Notes under the pieces: model-generated
Databases searched by the model: none
What the model was told of the DNA's origin: nothing
The model's input: the letters and a program-made list of their open reading frames with translations, nothing else
NCBI RefSeq assembly: GCF_000485595.1
Contig: NW_014577129.1
Coordinates: 192,920-228,011 of the forward strand
Source: Priapulus caudatus
Lineage: Eukaryota > Priapulida > Priapulimorpha > Priapulimorphida > Priapulidae
Length of the DNA stretch: 35,092 nucleotides
Reading direction: 5' to 3'
Position numbers and translations under genes: made by a program
Part shown: piece by piece, positions 1-12,500 of the stretch
How the letters are laid out: every line of letters begins with the position of its first letter
How positions within the stretch are numbered: position 1 is the stretch's first letter

Positions 1-195
1 AATCCACTACGCCATCATAGCGTGCCTAGCATAAACCAATCACACTGTGCGACACATACCATAGGAACCAAACTGACGCCTCTCTTGTATGTAAACCACA
101 TGGCTCTAGCTGTCTACAAGAGTGCTGGGGGATGTGATAGTTGTCCTCATTTTCGTTTGTATGATTGCGTTCAACACTCGATGAAAGCAGCGATA

Positions 196-572
196 CGTAC
201 ACGTGCGTGCGTGTGTACGTACACGTGCGTGCGTGTGCATGTACACGGCTAACTACTAACGCTTATAACGAAAACAATGCCAAGCTATGACAAAAGAAGC
301 GTCAAAGGCGCCGCCTGTCTGTGTAGTATGGTAATTATTTATTTATTTTTAGTTGAGTAGGCCCCCTAGTGCGTGTGCCCGTACACGTGCGTGCATGTGC
401 ACGTACAAGTGCGTGCGTGTGCACGTACAAGTGCGCACGGCATGTGGACGTACACGGCTAACTACGAACTCGCTTATAACGAAAACAATGCCAAGCTATG
501 ACAAAAAAATGTCAAAGGCGCCGCCTGTCTGTGTAGTATGGTAATTACTTATTTATTTTTAGTTGAGTAGTA
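196..572. repeat. Two-copy tandem duplication, period about 211 bp
   Basis: Two copies of one block sit head to tail. Each begins with alternating purine-pyrimidine CGTACACGTGCG-type sequence and ends with TTATTTTTAGTTGAGTAG. Matching landmarks (GCTTATAACG at 261 and 472) give the period. The copies differ by a few substitutions and a small indel. The GT/CA-rich half could form Z-DNA. Short reading frames through it are repeat translations and not genes. Confidence 0.85.
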
Positions 573-922
573 ATTTTATGTTTTCTCAATAAACTAATGC
601 ATGCTGCGGTATGCTGGAAACACCTCCGGAAATTTCGAGTGGTTTACGGCACCTCGTCAGCTCGTGTAAAGTTACGTAAAGGTTACGTAAATTTTAACTT
701 GATGAATCGCACCTAAAACGGCCTCGCTTGCGTACGCGAAATCGTACGAAAATTTACTAAATAACTGCGTTGATAAATCGCAACTAAGCAACGTCGATTG
801 CCGGATTGCGTACACAAGATTTACGCAAAATATTTTGCGTACGCAGCTTGATGAATCATGAATCTACCCCCTGGACCCAACCCGTCAGTGCAAGCGCACA
901 CGGTGTCAGAGTCTACAGTTCC
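573..922. other. Non-coding stretch, no recognised feature
   Basis: AT-rich sequence with several TACGTAA/TTACGTA words and no convincing reading frame, splice pair or RNA gene. Confidence 0.5.
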
Positions 923-1234
923 CAGGGGTGTGTACAGAGGGGGGTCCAGGGGGTCCGGACCCCCCTTCGCGCAGAAAACGCATCTGAGGGGGTCTAATTT
1001 CAAAAATCGTGGTTGTAAGGGGTAATATCATAAACTATCTAATAGTTAAAAAAAAAAGGATTTTAGTATACACGTAAACTTGATGACTGGCAGAGTTTAT
1101 TTGTCAGTAAATATATTACAAATGTTTTATATTTCAATTAAGTTAAATTTATCTGTTTTAATAATTGTTTTTATTTTATTTAGGGCCCTTTATAACATAT
1201 ACTACAGGCCCCGCACTAGCCTAACCCGCCCCTG
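923..1234. mobile_element. hAT-like non-autonomous element (candidate)
   Basis: The left edge starts CAGGGGTG, followed by a G-run and a GGTCCGGACC palindrome. The right edge reads CCCGCCCCTG, so the ends form a short imperfect terminal inverted repeat of the CAGGGGYG type seen in animal hAT elements. The interior is AT-rich and non-coding. The flanking 8-mers do not match, so no target duplication supports the ends. The call rests on the end motif alone. Confidence 0.4.
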
Positions 1235-1369
1235 GCGTGTGTGTGTTTGTGTGTGTGTTAACAACAGGGACATACATTCCCATATATTGTAATACGACGT
1301 AGGCCACAGGCACGTATTATTTTGACTCGTCACGTACGTAGCCCAGAAGTTACATAACCAATCTCCAAC

Positions 1370-2120
1370 CATGGCTGTATTTATATGGTAACCTGATGGA
1401 TAGAGCAAATCCTCTGATTGGTTAACAGTTCGGCTGCTGAAACCGGATTGGGCGCTTACATGCACATCGTTGCAATGCACACCCGCAGTTTTCGGTACCC
1501 GAACGCGCAACCGGTCTTTGTTAACTACTAGACGGGAAACGTAACGAACAATTTTCGCGCCAAAATGAGGTTCGTGCCTTCGGTTCAATATAACAAAAGA
1601 TGCCTTTTGTCCAATATACTCCTAATAACGTGCCTGTCATCATAGTAGTAACGGTAGCAACCTCTATCAAGTTTGGTACCGTTGTAATATCAAGTTGGCT
1701 GTATTCCGCGTATTCATATTCAACAGTTCCTTTTTAGAGTTAATCTAATCAGTGACGTACAAATATATATCCTATCATAATAAAACACATAGCCATATAC
1801 GTTGCCCGCATTGATCTAGGGATGTAGTTTTGGTAATATAGTCGTCCCAATGAATTTTCCCCAAATATTCTCGATTTTATCCTTTTACCTTGGTAACTGG
1901 CGCACGCATATTTGTTGCTCCATTTTAGACATGTATGTGACCTTATCTCTCCTGTACGTCTTATTAGCATATAAGATATATAATACTTTCGACAGCTGCA
2001 TATAGTGCCAATATCACGTATGCTAGTAAGGTTGTGATTTCGTAAATTTGTTTAACAAAAATCTTCATTTCTTAAGAAGATTCAGTTCAGCAACCTTGTC
2101 AAATATTTTATAGACTTGTT
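1370..2120 (-). repeat. Left arm of histone-locus inverted repeat
   Basis: This arm is the reverse complement, at high identity and with small indels, of 2850-3695 on the other side of the H4 gene. Matches include the GGCGCGAAAATTGTTCG region, the TATA/CCAAT block and the AATATTTGACAAGGTTGC inner end. The homology stops about 10 bp beyond the TATA box, just before the H3 leader, so the arm carries promoter and spacer but no H3 coding sequence. Confidence 0.9.
1378..1421 (-). promoter_or_regulatory. Orphan H3 promoter (TATA and CCAAT), pointing left
   Basis: On the minus strand, TATAAATA (1385-1378) lies downstream of CCAATCAG (near 1421), in the same spacing as the H3 promoter at 3645-3688. 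No H3 reading frame follows, because the copy ends near 1370 and AT-rich and hAT-like DNA lies beyond. Whether it still fires is unknown. Confidence 0.75.
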
Positions 2121-2324
2121 AGTTTAACTCGTTTAATTTTATTTCTACTTATACAAATGTTTGTTTCACAAGTCGAAACTGTTAATCAACTTGTAAAACA
2201 ATATATTATATTGTTATACAAATTTGCTAAAATACTTTTCCAGCATGATAACGTTACAAATTAGCCGCTGACAAACTAATTGTCATGATCACCAATATCA
2301 GTGCGACAAAATGTACTGGATAGA

Positions 2325-2358
2325 ATCAGGAGTCTATCAATATTGATAGACACCTGAT
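2325..2358. promoter_or_regulatory. 34-bp near-perfect dyad upstream of H4
   Basis: A 34-bp inverted repeat with one mismatched pair, centred on AATATT with arms ATCAGGNGTCTATC, lies about 120 bp upstream of the H4 TATA box. It could be a dimeric factor site or a hairpin left by DNA rearrangement. The symmetry is certain, the function is not. Confidence 0.6.
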
Positions 2359-2475
2359 AGAATATATTCGAATGGAAATGGTGGGAAAACAGTGACTTTC
2401 CCCAACCATAAGTTTGTGTACACACCCTTTCCGGCTGACTGATCTTCTGTACTGCTATCGCGGCTGGGAGCGGGG

Positions 2476-2513
2476 TATAAATAGCCGCTCTTCTGCACGG
2501 GAGCGCATCATTC
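2476..2513 (+). promoter_or_regulatory. H4 core promoter (TATA box and cap motif)
   Basis: TATAAATA at 2476-2483 sits in a GC-rich context 75 bp before the H4 ATG. TCATTCG at 2508-2514 matches the histone cap-site consensus PyCATTCPu at the expected distance from the TATA box. This layout is typical of replication-dependent histone genes. Confidence 0.85.
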
Positions 2514-2529
2514 GTCAGTAAGACGCTAG

Positions 2530-2814
<285 letters not shown>

Positions 2815-2849
2815 AAACAAAATTACACAAAATTCGATTTAATTACATA

Positions 2850-3695
2850 GTGTGTAGAATATTTGACAAGGTTGCTTAAGTGAATCTTTTTGTAGTTAGA
2901 ATTAACGAAGATTTTTGTTAAACAAATTTACGAAATTAATATCACAACTTTACTAGCATACGTGATATTGGCACTATATGAGAAGTAGATTATACTATCT
3001 ACTATATGAGAAGTAGATTCTATTATCTACTTCTGACTATATGCAGCCGTCGAAAGTAGCGTATTGATCTTATATGCTAATAAGACGTGCAGGAGAGATA
3101 AGCTCATATACATGTCTAAAATGGAGCAACTAATAATTAAGCGTACACTGGTTACCAATGTAAAAGGATAAAATCGAGAATATTGGGGATAAATTCATTG
3201 GGACGACTATATTATCAAAATTATATCCATAGATCAATGCAGGCTACGTATATGGCTATGTGTTTTATTATGATAGGATATATATTTGTACGTCACTGAT
3301 TAGATTAACTCTAAAAATCAACTGTTGAATTTGAATACGCGGAATACAGCCAACTTGATAATTATTACAACGGTGCCAAGCTTGATAGAGGTTGCTACAG
3401 TTAGTACTATGATAACAGGCACGTGATTAGGAGTATATTGGACAAAGGGCATCTTTTGCTATATTGAACCGAAGGCACGAACCTCATTTTGGCGCGAAAA
3501 TTGTTCGTTACGTTTCCCGCCTAGTAGTTTACTCAGACCGGTTGCGTGTTCTGGTTAATTTGTTCGGGTACCGAACGCGGCGGGTGTGCATTGCAACGAT
3601 GTCCATGTAAGCGACCAATCCGGTTTCAGCAGCCGAACTGTTAACCAATCAGAAGATTTGCTGTATCCATCAGGTTACCATATAAATACAGCCAT
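2850..3695 (+). repeat. Right arm of histone-locus inverted repeat
   Basis: Inverted partner of 1370-2120. It carries the H4-H3 spacer and ends inside the H3 leader. Compared with the left arm it has an extra segment near 2973-3043. That segment contains three ACTATATG words and an AGAAGTAGAT hairpin, apparently a small local duplication or insertion. Confidence 0.9.
3615..3688 (+). promoter_or_regulatory. H3 promoter: two CCAAT boxes and TATA box
   Basis: CCAAT at 3615-3619, CCAATCAGA at 3645-3653 and TATAAATA at 3681-3688 precede the H3 ATG by 62 bp at the nearest point. Spacing and motifs are those of animal core-histone promoters. Confidence 0.85.
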
Positions 3696-3737
3696 GGTAA
3701 GAGACAGTATTTCGAGTTCGATTTCGTCCGTTACTAA

Positions 3738-4688
<951 letters not shown>

Positions 4689-4754
4689 GTATTATTAGCT
4701 CTTGCTATTATTTATAGCTTACATTTCATTTAACGCTGATGCCGATTTCATCCA

Positions 4755-4781
4755 CACACATGCATGTACGCACACATACGC

Positions 4782-4838
<57 letters not shown>

Positions 4839-4840
4839 CT
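4755..4840. repeat. (CA)n microsatellite
   Basis: An almost pure CA run with CG and TA interruptions at its left end. Confidence 0.95.
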
Positions 4841-5305
4841 ATGTGCATGGCGGCCAATATATTACCATAGTATATGATTTTGATTTATTTTATATAATGT
4901 CTGACTGCCCTTTCTGGCTACAAATATGTAGCGATATATACATCGGTGATAAGACTGGACACTGGAGGTGCTTACTACACTAACAGTTATCAGAGTGTAA
5001 CACCGGGATACAATTGCTGTGTGAGTACACAGTATTAGACTATGCCCTCCTGATAACTAGAAACAACTATTAGCAGATAATACTTTGCTGTATTATATGG
5101 GATTCTTAAATACGATTGATTCTAAACAATGATATATCAATCGTAAATCATCAGCTCTCTTTAACGGGTGTTGTACGGTGTTGTACGTGTTGTACGGGTG
5201 GTGTACGGGTGTATAGAGGGGAGATAAACAGTAAGGCTTTGGCAGTAAATACTATTCGTGATTATTTGCTATCATATTGTTATTGAAACGCCCCAAGTGC
5301 TTGTG
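4841..5305. other. Non-coding stretch between repeat copies
   Basis: No gene seen. It contains a short degenerate TGTACGGG-type tandem run at about 5163-5213. Confidence 0.5.
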
Positions 5306-5783
5306 GATACAAGGAAGCGTTTTCCCGCCATCACAATCTAATGCGACGCCCCATACATTTCAGCGCGATCTCGCGAGCACAACACGCAATGTCTCGGACG
5401 GCTACCGTGTGGCCCTTGTAGTTAACCGTACACCAGCAAAACGTACATTTTACTTCATTGTGCCACTATAGACGCATCTATAATTTAGACAATGACATGT
5501 CTGGAATAACCTTATTTTTGTTTCCCCCTGTTCTAAAACAGTTAAATCTAAGCACAAACATGCGCCCAGAGCACACAGCATATGAACCGTGTGCGGCAAT
5601 GTAGATGTAAAAGGATAACTGAAAGAATTGATTTGAAGAATTTCTTTACATATTTTAAAAGCATAGCATAATTCTCAGTGACTGTATGGGTTTATATGCT
5701 TTATATGTGCAATCAACAATGCATATAGAAAGCAAAATATTATTGAAGACAACTGTTTTTGGCCAGACAGTGCCAATATGTAA
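5306..5783 (+). repeat. Dispersed repeat block, copy 2
   Basis: Second copy of the 4041-4466 block, with a single partial 96-bp unit at about 5535-5606 and otherwise collinear. The intervening DNA of about 0.6 kb makes this a separated duplication or two insertions of the same element. Confidence 0.85.
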
Positions 5784-7390
5784 TACTAAATATAAGAGCA
5801 ATTAGAATAATGGTATTACAAGGTGTGATGAATATAGAATTATGTTCCCTCTTATAATAAACATTATTTTAATCGCGTAGTAACTAGTGTGAATATAACT
5901 GAAAGACAATTTGGCGTTTTAACTATACTGTAATTATATGCATGGAACCGTAGAAATAATATAGTAATTAGTCCCTGCATATATTTCAATACATGAAACC
6001 GATGTAACACTCACTTAAATTTACCATTCGCACATCAAACGTCTTTTTAAACACAGTTCTCCAAAACTTTCAGCCACCTCAGCGAATGCACACATTTCTG
6101 GTATGAGAAACAGCACTTAGGGATGACAGCTGACAGCTATATACTTCTACCAGTGGTTAATGTGAGGAACCCGAACCCTCTCTGAAATGGTGAGTTAGTG
6201 AGGGTCACCTGGTAAAATAAGGGGTTAACTACCGATCTCCATTTTCATACTCAGAATTCACAAGAGAGCACCACTTTAGCGTTAACTACTAGGCTACTTC
6301 TACACATTAGTAAAAAAAATAACGTTTTCCAACCCAAAGCTTAGGCTACACATTTCCGCATTAAATACTGACTTGAACTGTAACCTTACTAGGTATATTA
6401 CCACTTAATATATAAATGTCAGGAATAAAAAGAAAATTTTTATTAGAGTTATTAACTTATATTATTAAATTAAATTGCAGTTGAAACAGAATAACACACC
6501 CGATTACAAATTAATGAGAGATTATTTAATAAAATACATGCATTAATGATCCTCATTAAAAGATCGTTCGCTTTAAATATCTTTGTTAGTTACATCCATT
6601 CCCAAACAGTCTTTAATAAAACAATTATATATTTCTGTATTGAAATGAGATCAAATAAAACACAATAATAGACCATTTAAATATGGGTGAGGCTAGCCAA
6701 GTGCATGCGTGTACTGGGTGACGTGTACTGAGGGACGTTTACCGGTACACGTGCACCAGGCGCAAGGGCAAGTGTGTAACGGAAAATTTCGCAATGTCAA
6801 TCATACATGCATTTAGGAGTGACTATTCCAGTAAATGAAAAGCGAAGATTAATGTAGGGCGAGCACGACAAGTGCACGATGTAACATGTGAAATTACTAC
6901 TACTACGTCGACCAAGGTGGGCATGATGCTTCCTTGAGTCGGGAAATTAGATAAAAATTAATCCAAATCTACGTACGCCCACAAAACGCTCCAGACCTGT
7001 CTATGAAGCATTCTGAGCAACAAAAGGAAGACCACGAATAAGTTCACATTATGAAAATACATGAGCGTTAGCACGCATATATAGCGGCTACTCTGCTCTG
7101 TTTCTGCTCTGTTTCTGCTACGGCTACTAGTCTGCTAACGCTAGCAATAAAACGCTGCCATTGCTTCTGTTTCCGGTAACACGTACTGCTTCTGCTACCC
7201 ATAGAGATCATATTATGCAGTGTATAATAGGATATCTATGCTGCTACCAACAAATCTACTACTGCTTCTCTTGCTGTCGCCGCAAGTAATGTTTCTACTG
7301 CAGTGGCGGTAACGCTCAGTTCGTCTAATATAAGCATCGACAATAAATACATGGTAGATTGCATTCAATGCGCTAAACGATAACTACACA
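5784..7390. other. Non-coding stretch, no recognised feature
   Basis: AT-rich intergenic DNA. I see no plausible exon, RNA gene or repeat structure beyond short CTGCT/GCTAC-rich runs at about 7085-7300. Confidence 0.5.
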
Positions 7391-7662
7391 CATTACTTAC
7401 GCTCAAGGGGTCGTTGTCGTAACAGGTACTACAGATATGTACCCGAGGTACATATATGTATACAGAAAGTGTACCAGACTCGTACTACAGAAGTGTACCC
7501 TAAACCTAACACTAAACCTAACACTAACCCTAACCCTAACTCTAACCCTAACCCTAAACATAACTAATATAAAAATATAAACATAATATTAAACAACCTA
7601 AAACTACCTCGGGTACATATCTGTAGTACCTGTTACGACAACGACCCTTCGTGCATTACTTA
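7391..7662. mobile_element. Foldback family A, copy 1: TIR element with telomere-like core
   Basis: Inverted termini of about 45 bp (GGGTCGTTGTCGTAACAGG inward to ACCCGAGGTA) at 7403-7450 and 7604-7650 enclose a degenerate CCCTAA array (7497-7556). The element is flanked by the 9-bp direct repeat CATTACTTA at 7391-7399 and 7654-7662, a target duplication of Mutator-like length. A second copy lies at 27510-27753 in the opposite orientation. No transposase reading frame is present. Confidence 0.88.
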
Positions 7663-7682
7663 TATATATATATATATATATA
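7660..7682. repeat. (TA)n microsatellite
   Basis: A pure TA run abutting the foldback element. Confidence 0.9.
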
Positions 7683-7780
7683 ATTAGTATAGATCACCGG
7701 GTCCGTAGGACTACTTCTTAAGCAACAACCTGATCATTTGACCCCTGGCTTTTTGACTCTGGACCTCTTATTTTGCTCAT

Positions 7781-8034
7781 AGGGTCTATGTCCCCCAGGG
7801 TACTATCGGAGGGTACCCTGGGTACGGTTCGATATATCGGAACGTACCCTGGTAACTATCTGATATGATTAGGGTTAGGGCTAGGGTTAGGGAGTAGGCG
7901 TAGGCAACTCCCTAGACTCGTTAGTGGAGTAGGCGAGGTACGGTCCGGCATATTAGATAGTAACAGGGTACGTTCCGATATATTGAACCGTACCCAGGGT
8001 ACCCTCCGATAGTACCCTGGGGGACATAGACCTT
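7781..8034. mobile_element. Foldback family B: long-TIR element with TTAGGG core
   Basis: Inverted arms of roughly 85 bp (outer end GGTCTATGTCCCCCAGGGTA) at 7781-7865 and about 7945-8034 enclose TTAGGGTTAGGGCTAGGG-type sequence at 7868-7893. The arms share no sequence with family A. I find no clean target duplication. Only one copy is in this window. Confidence 0.85.
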
Positions 8035-9375
8035 CTCAGCTTATGTTTGCATAACAGATCAATGATCATATTATATAAACAAACCGAGGTGATTAACTTC
8101 TTGAAATCAAGAAAAGTTTAGTCTGCCACTTGATGGTCAATTGGTCACTATACAACTACTCTTTACTTTTCAGTAAAAAGTACACTTCACAGCCTTTTTA
8201 ATCGAGTTATAGAAAAATGTATGGCACAGTGCTGAACCAAAACCACACAAACAGTTTCTCACAAAGTATGCAAACAATATACACAAAAATACATAAACCT
8301 TATATTCCATATTATATGAATATTCCCTGACCTTTGGCCACTGACCTGCAGTTAGGATCTTGCAATATTTATTCAGACTGTGCTTAGCTTCTACATGCAA
8401 GACATAAAGATTGCATATCATAATCGTTAATGGATTAATAGACACTAGTGCCATTCTGCATTCACTCTCTGACTACATCATGTCAGGTAAACATTAAATA
8501 AATGAGCAAGTTACAGAGTAATACAAATTGAAAACCTATTTTCGTTGTTTACGAACGCGATACCCACCGCGGTGCGTGGTGCGTGGTCGCGGTGTTACGA
8601 ACACGAAACAGAACTCGCAAACAAAACGAGTAAAAATACAAAATCCACGAAGTCCTACACCACAGAAACAAAAATGATTGTATCGTGCACTTATTATTAA
8701 TATGTTTACCCCCCCAAATATTGGAAAATACTTAGACTATGTTATACCAGTATATTACTTTTGTATATACATCTGGAATAAAAGTGTACTCTTGTTTGTC
8801 GGGCCCTCAAACCAAGGGTATAGATTCGAATTAATTTGCCATAGCAGGAATAAATATAGAAACTAAACCAATAATACAGAAAAAAGAGAGTTGTTTTTCC
8901 CAAACGTACGATTGTCAGCCAATCATAATATTGAATCACAAATATATGCAAACCGATTGCCCAATGTGCTTGTAGGGATACTGCCTGACTGACTGCAAAA
9001 CTATCCACATAACGTGCAATGTTCAATAAGCAACCTCCGCTTGGTATTTACACATAATGATTGTGACTCTCTATGTGTATGCTGAACTAGATAAATTGGC
9101 ACCATTATACAAGATTGTAGCATTGCTGCATATTAGCTCTTGTGGTCTCTGACTGGTCACAACTTTCTGCAGAATACCTCATTTCCAAACCTAAAGAAAC
9201 CTTTGCAAGATTGTATAATTCTGATTCAAATTTCTGCTTGCTACACAAAAAACTAAATATGTCAGTAACTTATACAACCAAACCAGATGTTTGTGTACAT
9301 GTTCCATGTACACATTAATATCCTGTATATTCTGTACTGCTATACAGACGTTAACACACGTGGAAGCGTAGGAAG
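8035..9375. other. Non-coding stretch downstream of TMEM64-like gene
   Basis: Probably contains the TMEM64-like 3' UTR, which would run leftward from 9375. The only plausible minus-strand AATAAA I noticed (8368-8373) is 1 kb away. No other gene is supported. Confidence 0.45.
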
Positions 9376-9567
9376 TCATACTGTCTCTATTATGATCTGT
9401 CTTTTGGGAGATGATATGGGTGAAAAACTACACTGTGAGTGTGAAACTCTTGACGATGAAGACATTGAACCATCACGAGGAAGAAGTTGACAGTTCGTCA
9501 TTGTCTGCTGAAGCTCTGCCCGGGCCAACTTCAAAATCCATCCTGTCAGACCAACACTGATCAATAT
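9376..9567 (-). CDS. TMEM64: TMEM64-like exon 3 (residues 342-404, stop)
   Basis: Acceptor CCCGTTTCAG|ATATTG opens in phase 0. It encodes ILISVGLTGWILKLARAELQ, matching the last hydrophobic segment and charged follow-on of TMEM64, then a Ser-rich tail ending at a stop at 9378-9376. Confidence 0.82.
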   Translation of the reverse strand: MLISVGLTGWILKLARAELQQTMTNCQLLPRDGSMSSSSRVSHSQCSFSPISSPKRQIIIETV

Positions 9568-12500
9568 CTGAAACGGGCAACGTATGAAGTGAAACAATCA
9601 TGTTGTCCTAGTTTTCTGGTTATAACCATTACAGTCGATACATTGTTAGAAAGCAATGAAAGGAAGCAGATAAAATTCAATAAAATAAATATCTACATCT
9701 TATGTTATAAAATAGACATATAAGCACGTTTATGCACCTTTTCCAGGCACATAGGTCAGCTTCACACACACACACGCACACGCACACGCACACACACACA
9801 CACCTCCTCATGCACGCACGCACACACATGCATGCACGCACACACGCACGCGCGCATGTATATATGTTCTTAATTTAGCTAATTTCATACCTTTATTATT
9901 GGCCTATTCTGAATTGAAATCGGTTTATAGCTATTTACTGGGGTATTGCTGTAAATTGTATTCAAACACGGTGTTGTTTGGATGCTTTTCGGCATGTTGT
10001 TGTCACATCTACAGGCGTATTTTGTTGAGCGATACTAGTGACAACTGCTCCAATCTTCCGCATGCGACTCGGCAGGGATTCTAATGTTTTGATTTTGCGA
10101 GCGACAAACATCATCATTCATCAATCACTTCTTTCGTTAGTTTGCAATGCACCTATGGTCTAGTAAGACATATATATATTCGCTGCAATTACAATGCGAT
10201 TGTGTGCGTATGGGCTTTAGTTACATGCATGCACGTACTATATGTTTAGAGAGCTCTTGGGTTTCTCAAATCCCTGCCGAGTCGCATGCGGAAGATTGGA
10301 GCAGTTGTCACTAGTATCGCTCAACAAAATACGCCTACATAAATGTGACGGTGACCACATGCCAAAAGCATCTGAATCAGTATCATGTTTGAATACAATT
10401 TACAGCAATACACCAGTAAATAGCTATAACCTGTTAACGTATAACTTCAGTCAGCTTTGAGAAAGCCTCCTGATAGGAGGCAAAACGTCAGCAGTACGTT
10501 TTGAATCTACACGGTCGAGTAAAAATTAACCAAGATAGATCAGCTATAACCCGATTTCAGTACAAGACCGGCGAATAATAAAGGTCCGAAATAAGCTCAA
10601 TAACATATACATGTTACACATATACATACACATACATACACATACATTTGTTTTGATTTATGCCAAAATTTGAAGAACAAAATCAGTAAAAACGTGGGAA
10701 AATACATGTCAAACTCCTTTGAGATTATTTAATCCTGATATATTTATATACATTATGTTACTACAAAATGTTTTACACTGCACGACACTCACACTGAATG
10801 TTGTAAATTCTGAAATAGTCACAAACTGCCTTATGAAGTTTTACCTGTGCTATGAACACAATGTATGCCATTACATTGTTGGAATTGTCAGAGAATACAT
10901 CTTCCATGGACCTTAGTGTCGAACCCATATAGACGTTGAGCGTTTGGGTCGGCAAAAGACCCAGGCATGTTGCCCCAATGTAGACTGGAGTACTGATCTT
11001 GCTGACCTGAAAATAAACATTATACCTTAACTTTATGTTCAAACAACAGCAACATCAACATCAACAACAAAATAATAAAACTTAGTGCCGCAGAGTTACA
11101 ATGGCTGTCTGATGGGACTACTACTGCAGCATACTAATTCCAGAGTTATTGTTGCTGCTGCAGCCCCAACTGCTTGCTGCTATTGCTACTCTTTCGAAAG
11201 CAGTGCTAATAACGAAATCACATATAGAGCAGATTATCAGAATTGTGTCAAGTAATATACAGATCATTCGATTTTTTCCAATGGACCAAAATTTCTAGGA
11301 ACAAATGACCCATTCAAGCATTTCATTCACTAAACTGTAATTAAATACGACATACAGAAGATATTTATCAACAATAACCTAGAACAAATTGAGCACAGAT
11401 GCACATACAGACCCACTCATCCATGCACGGTGTAAATAAACATTATGAGCTCTATTTGGTTTAAAAGGAGATGCACCGACTACACCACACTTGATAAGAA
11501 TTTGCTTTAAATGCAAAATTGCTGTGCGATACTATAACTATAAATATGCATGATTTTGCACTGAAACTGTTTCAAGGTGAACCTACTCCTTGAGGCAATA
11601 TTCATATAGTCTTATAGCTAGGTTACACGAACTACCGTGACTGAGTAGATTTTAAGGTTATCTATCTTCACACTTTGGTCCATACTTATACTGATACAAG
11701 ATAACGCTACAACTAGCGTGCATGGCACGTGCCAGAATTATACATGTGCTGTACTGAAGAAATGTAGTGTATTTATTATACAGAAATATTGAATACTACA
11801 AAATTCACATTTACCATATATCCAGGGATCATAAACATATGTATCTCCATATGTAGGAAACACATGTTCATGACGGTATTAATAAGGTAATCGAAAAAAA
11901 TGCAATCGTGAACATGACATGAGTACTTTCACATAGTTGTTCACTGACATGAATGAAACCAGTGACCTTACACATCATTATGATATCTGAAGTAATAAAA
12001 TAACTGAAATTCTACATAATACCCGGTACTGCATGACTTTCAAGACATTACTACTAGATCATTTAATGTGTCTATATCAATTATTTATTACTTACCGCAA
12101 ATATGGCATTCTGCAACCCAAATGGTACAGGCGTGAGTCTTGCGAGAGCCACAACTTTGAATGCGTGTTTTCGCTCCACGATTGCAAGAATGGCATTAAT
12201 GCTTACACTGTGCCCAACACACCTGTTGCGTATGATATCATAAAGCAGGTAACGCGTGATAAAGTGTGCCACTGGTACACCTACCATGCATGACAGCACA
12301 ACCACAGTTAACCCATAAACGACACCATAGAGATAACCTGCACCGAGGTTGAGGAGTATATAGCCCCATGTCATTGGGAAAGCCACTATGGTAAAGAAAA
12401 TTACAAATAAACAAACTGATGTGAAACTGTCTTGATCCTCAATCCATGTGAGAAATTGCTTGATATAATCACGAAATACCAAGAGAGCAACACACAGTAG

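Noticed and set aside
7497-7556. A true chromosome end
   Set aside because: The CCCTAA array is short, degenerate and enclosed by transposon-like inverted repeats with DNA on both sides.
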